Part shown: positions 61,860 through 64,000 of the stretch, in pieces
How positions within the stretch are numbered: the stretch's first letter is position 1
Layout of the letters: each line of letters begins with the position of its first letter
DNA from: Streptomyces sp. 3214.6
Lineage (GTDB): Bacteria > Actinomycetota > Actinomycetes > Streptomycetales > Streptomycetaceae
Reading direction: 5' to 3'
Assembly: GCF_900129855.1 (NCBI RefSeq)
Contig: NZ_LT670819.1
Coordinates: forward strand, 8,742,001 to 8,806,000
Length of the DNA stretch: 64,000 nt
Made by a program: the position numbers and the translations under genes
The notes under the pieces: model-generated
What the model was told of the DNA's origin: nothing
Databases searched by the model: none
The model's input: the letters and a program-made list of their open reading frames with translations, nothing else

Positions 61860-63581
61860 TCACTCGGTCTCGTCGTGCTGGCGGGCAGCGAGGACCGCGA
61901 CGTCGTCCTCGTACGCACCGTTCGCCAGGCGGGCCAGGAACGTGTCGAGCATGTCGTCCAGAGGGCCGTCCGCGGGCAGGCTCAGCGCCTCAAGCGCCTG
62001 CACCGATACGTCGATGTCTGTGCCGCGTCGTTCCACCAGTCCATCGGTGTAGAGCACCAGCGTGGTGCCGCGGTCCATCCGGACGGTGAGCGGTTCGTAG
62101 CCGCCGAGTCCGGTGCCGATGGGCGGACCAGCCGGGAGCCACAAGACCTCGATGCTGCCGCCCGGTCGCAGGACGGCCGGCGGCAGATGCCCTGCGCTGG
62201 CCACCGTGCAGGTGCCCGCCCGCGGATCCATGACCGCGAGAAGACAAGTGGCGAGGCGGTCCAGCCCGAGCTGCGCGACCTGACGGTCGAACTCGCCGAG
62301 GATCTTGTCGACACCCGTGCCGGCAGTGGCAATGGTGCGCAGTAGGGAGCGGTACTGGCTCATGGCGACAGCGGCCTGAAAGCCGTGGCCCATCACGTCG
62401 CCCATGACCAGCAGGGTGCGGGAGTCCGGCAGGGGAATTGAGTCGTACCAGTCCCCACCGACCAGGACGCTGCGGCCGGAGGGAAGGTAGCGGGTGGCCA
62501 CTTCCACAGCAGGATGGGGGGTGCGGGGTTCGGACAGCAGGGCCCGTTGGAGTTCCAGCGCCATGGTGTGTTCGTAGCTGTAGCGGCGTGCGCTGTCGAT
62601 GGAAAGGGCGGCCCGGTCGGCCAGAGCCTGGATCGTCACGATGTCGTCGTCGTCAAAGGGCTGCGATGCGCTTGCCCGACCCAGAAGGACGACGCCGACC
62701 GGGCGGCCTGCCGTGATCAGGGGGGCGATGAGAAGCGAATGGATGCCGGCCGCGCGGAAGATTCTGGTTCGTTCGGGGTCTACGGTCACCTTCTCAAATA
62801 GCTCATCCGAAGCCAGGTTGCCCAGCCATGGCCGCCCGCTGTCCAGGCAATGCCGTGTGGCGACGCCACGGGGAACGTCGACGTACGGTCCTGGTCCGCC
62901 CATCTGGTGCAGCAGCCATTCCATCCCAGGGGGCGCTGAACCCCTCACCTTGCGCAGCCGCAGGAAGCCTGGAGGAGGCGGGGGAGCACCGGTGAACTCT
63001 TCCTCTACGATTCCCACCGCGGCCATGTCGGCCAGCGAGGGGGCCAGGAAGTCGACCAGCTCCTGGCACGTAATTTCGATGTCGAGCGTGGTGCCGACGC
63101 GCGTGGCCGCGGCATCCAGCAGGGCAAGCCGCTGATGGGCAGTCTCCAGGTCGTCCAGATAGCGGCGCAGATTACTGATCTCCACGCCGATCCCGCACAG
63201 ACACGCATCCTGTCCGGGCAGATCCACCCGGTGATATACCGCTCGCCAGAGACGCTGCCCCAACGGCGAGGAGACCCCTGTCGTACCTGAGATGGTTGCC
63301 TCCCGAGGTTCCCCGTCGGCGAGCACCTCCAACAGAATGTCGTCCGGCCTTTGGAGGTCCGGCAGCACTTCCCCAAGAGTTCGTCCCAGGAACGCGGCGG
63401 CTGGCAGGCCACTGACCTTGACCCACGCCGGATTGACGTACAGATGGCGCAGCTGCGCGTCGAGAAAGACGATGGGGGCCAAGGTCCCCTCTACAAGCTG
63501 ACGCGCCGGAAGGCCATCGCCCTCCGGAAAGTGCCACTGCGGCATGGGGCCCTCACCGTTCACAGGTTCCCTCTCTGTCAT
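61860..63581 (-). CDS. PAS-GAF-SpoIIE serine/threonine phosphatase
   Basis: 573 residues from ATG 63581 (a TTG at 63593 adds four). PAS fold about 25-135 (APIVFLDAQLRHLYVNPAWV ... LGRTLGEVLPDL), coiled helix (DDLETAHQRLALLDAAATRVG), GAF about 160-330, SpoIIE/PP2C about 355-565 with GGDWYDSIPL, VMGDVMGHGFQAA, GHLPPAVLRPGG, LVLYTDGLVERRG and EDDVAVLAAR (metal-binding Asp residues). Such RsbU-like proteins dephosphorylate anti-sigma-factor antagonists in stress or development. No antagonist gene adjoins, so it is an orphan. Confidence 0.93.
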   Translation of the reverse strand: MTEREPVNGEGPMPQWHFPEGDGLPARQLVEGTLAPIVFLDAQLRHLYVNPAWVKVSGLPAAAFLGRTLGEVLPDLQRPDDILLEVLADGEPREATISGTTGVSSPLGQRLWRAVYHRVDLPGQDACLCGIGVEISNLRRYLDDLETAHQRLALLDAAATRVGTTLDIEITCQELVDFLAPSLADMAAVGIVEEEFTGAPPPPPGFLRLRKVRGSAPPGMEWLLHQMGGPGPYVDVPRGVATRHCLDSGRPWLGNLASDELFEKVTVDPERTRIFRAAGIHSLLIAPLITAGRPVGVVLLGRASASQPFDDDDIVTIQALADRAALSIDSARRYSYEHTMALELQRALLSEPRTPHPAVEVATRYLPSGRSVLVGGDWYDSIPLPDSRTLLVMGDVMGHGFQAAVAMSQYRSLLRTIATAGTGVDKILGEFDRQVAQLGLDRLATCLLAVMDPRAGTCTVASAGHLPPAVLRPGGSIEVLWLPAGPPIGTGLGGYEPLTVRMDRGTTLVLYTDGLVERRGTDIDVSVQALEALSLPADGPLDDMLDTFLARLANGAYEDDVAVLAARQHDETE

Positions 63582-63802
63582 CACTGGAGCCAATGCATAC
63601 CCCGTCGATGGAGTGACCTCTCGCTTGAGCGTCCTCGGTGGTCAGGGCCGCAGGGCTGCCACTGTCCGGCGTTCGGTGCATCGCCCTGATCTGCGTACTT
63701 AACCATCGGTGAGAAGAGCCGCCAGTCAGCAATCTTCGCTGCGAACCGCTCAGCCTTGCTGCGAGAGGTCACCATTCGCTTCGCCTGTTCTGGCCACCGA
63801 AG

Positions 63803-63923
63803 TGTCGGCAAACGACCGTCTGTCGACACTCGGGCCCGTGATCACGAACCCGCAGGTGGGTAATGTCGGCAACTCGCGTCGGAAATCAACGTCGGTGAAC
63901 GGTGGAGCCGATTGATTCCGACA
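63803..63923. other. res-like recombination region upstream of the resolvase relic
   Basis: TGTCGGCAA occurs at 63803-63811 and 63864-63872. TGTC...GACA pairs can be drawn at 63803-63828 (26 bases) and 63864-63923, the last ending CCGACA just before the resolvase frame. Tn3 res sites consist of such imperfect TGTC/GACA dyads directly upstream of tnpR. 63582-63802 shows no gene and is presumably the phosphatase promoter. Confidence 0.45.
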
Positions 63924-63924
63924 T

Positions 63925-64000
63925 ACGCTCATCGGCTACGCGCGGGTCTTGACCGCCGATCAGAACCACGATCATCAGATCGACGCCCTGCTGCGGGCCG
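63925..64000 (+). pseudogene. serine resolvase 5' end, start codon and catalytic Ser lost (cut by window edge)
   Basis: The frame reads (T)LIGYARVLTADQNHDHQIDALLRA, the N-terminus of Tn3-type resolvases (family: M-LIGYARVSTADQN). ACG stands where ATG is expected (63925-63927), and TTG (Leu, 63949-63951) where the catalytic TCG serine belongs; each is one base change. A TGA lies in frame four codons upstream. Only about 25 codons are in the window. A functional resolvase is unlikely. Confidence 0.7.

Overview
The window is high-GC actinobacterial chromosome and almost certainly Streptomyces. The evidence is the third-position GC bias, many GTG/TTG starts, ATGA-type gene overlaps, and family content (DUF6480, COG4705, VanRS-like and NarL-type two-component systems, SpoIIE phosphatase, NACHT NTPase). 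I saw no rRNA, tRNA or CRISPR array.

Layout. 1-9.4 kb holds assorted metabolism and regulation: peptide deformylase (cut by the window edge), a PepSY membrane protein, TPR and MarR-type genes, phenylacetate-CoA ligase, malic enzyme, and a DUF6480/CBS/BrkB operon. 9.4-18.5 kb holds an endonuclease/phosphatase-fold protein, a VanRS-like system with a convergent COG4705 membrane protein, a BASS-type transporter, and a NarL-type two-component system next to an ABC exporter. 18.7-26.0 kb is an envelope-oriented block. A BlaI repressor and M56 metalloprotease are divergent from a coupled DedA-PAP2-PAP2-response regulator-kinase operon, followed by a second COG4705 protein and a third PAP2 protein.

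26.1-53.6 kb is one long leftward operon of 21 genes, mostly overlapping by 4 bases, for an extracellular or cell-wall polysaccharide. It runs from an initiating sugar transferase through an AlgD-like nucleotide-sugar dehydrogenase, two chain-length proteins, glycosyltransferases, flippase, polymerase, a heparinase/alginate-lyase-type protein and a beta-helix lipoprotein to a subcluster for a modified, possibly branched, CDP-sugar. Its leader carries three hairpin repeats with embedded ribosome-binding-like sequence.

53.8-64 kb is accessory. It contains a long non-coding stretch, an ornithine-cyclodeaminase-like gene, a decayed cupredoxin locus, an intact Tn3-family transposase, a membrane NACHT NTPase with a TTA codon, a PAS-GAF-SpoIIE phosphatase, a res-like region, and the beginning of a serine resolvase that has lost its start codon and catalytic serine.

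Working together: the 10-26 kb genes look like sensing and recycling functions for the cell envelope and its undecaprenyl lipid carrier. They lie beside a polysaccharide operon that would consume that carrier. This link is inferred from gene families and order, not shown directly.
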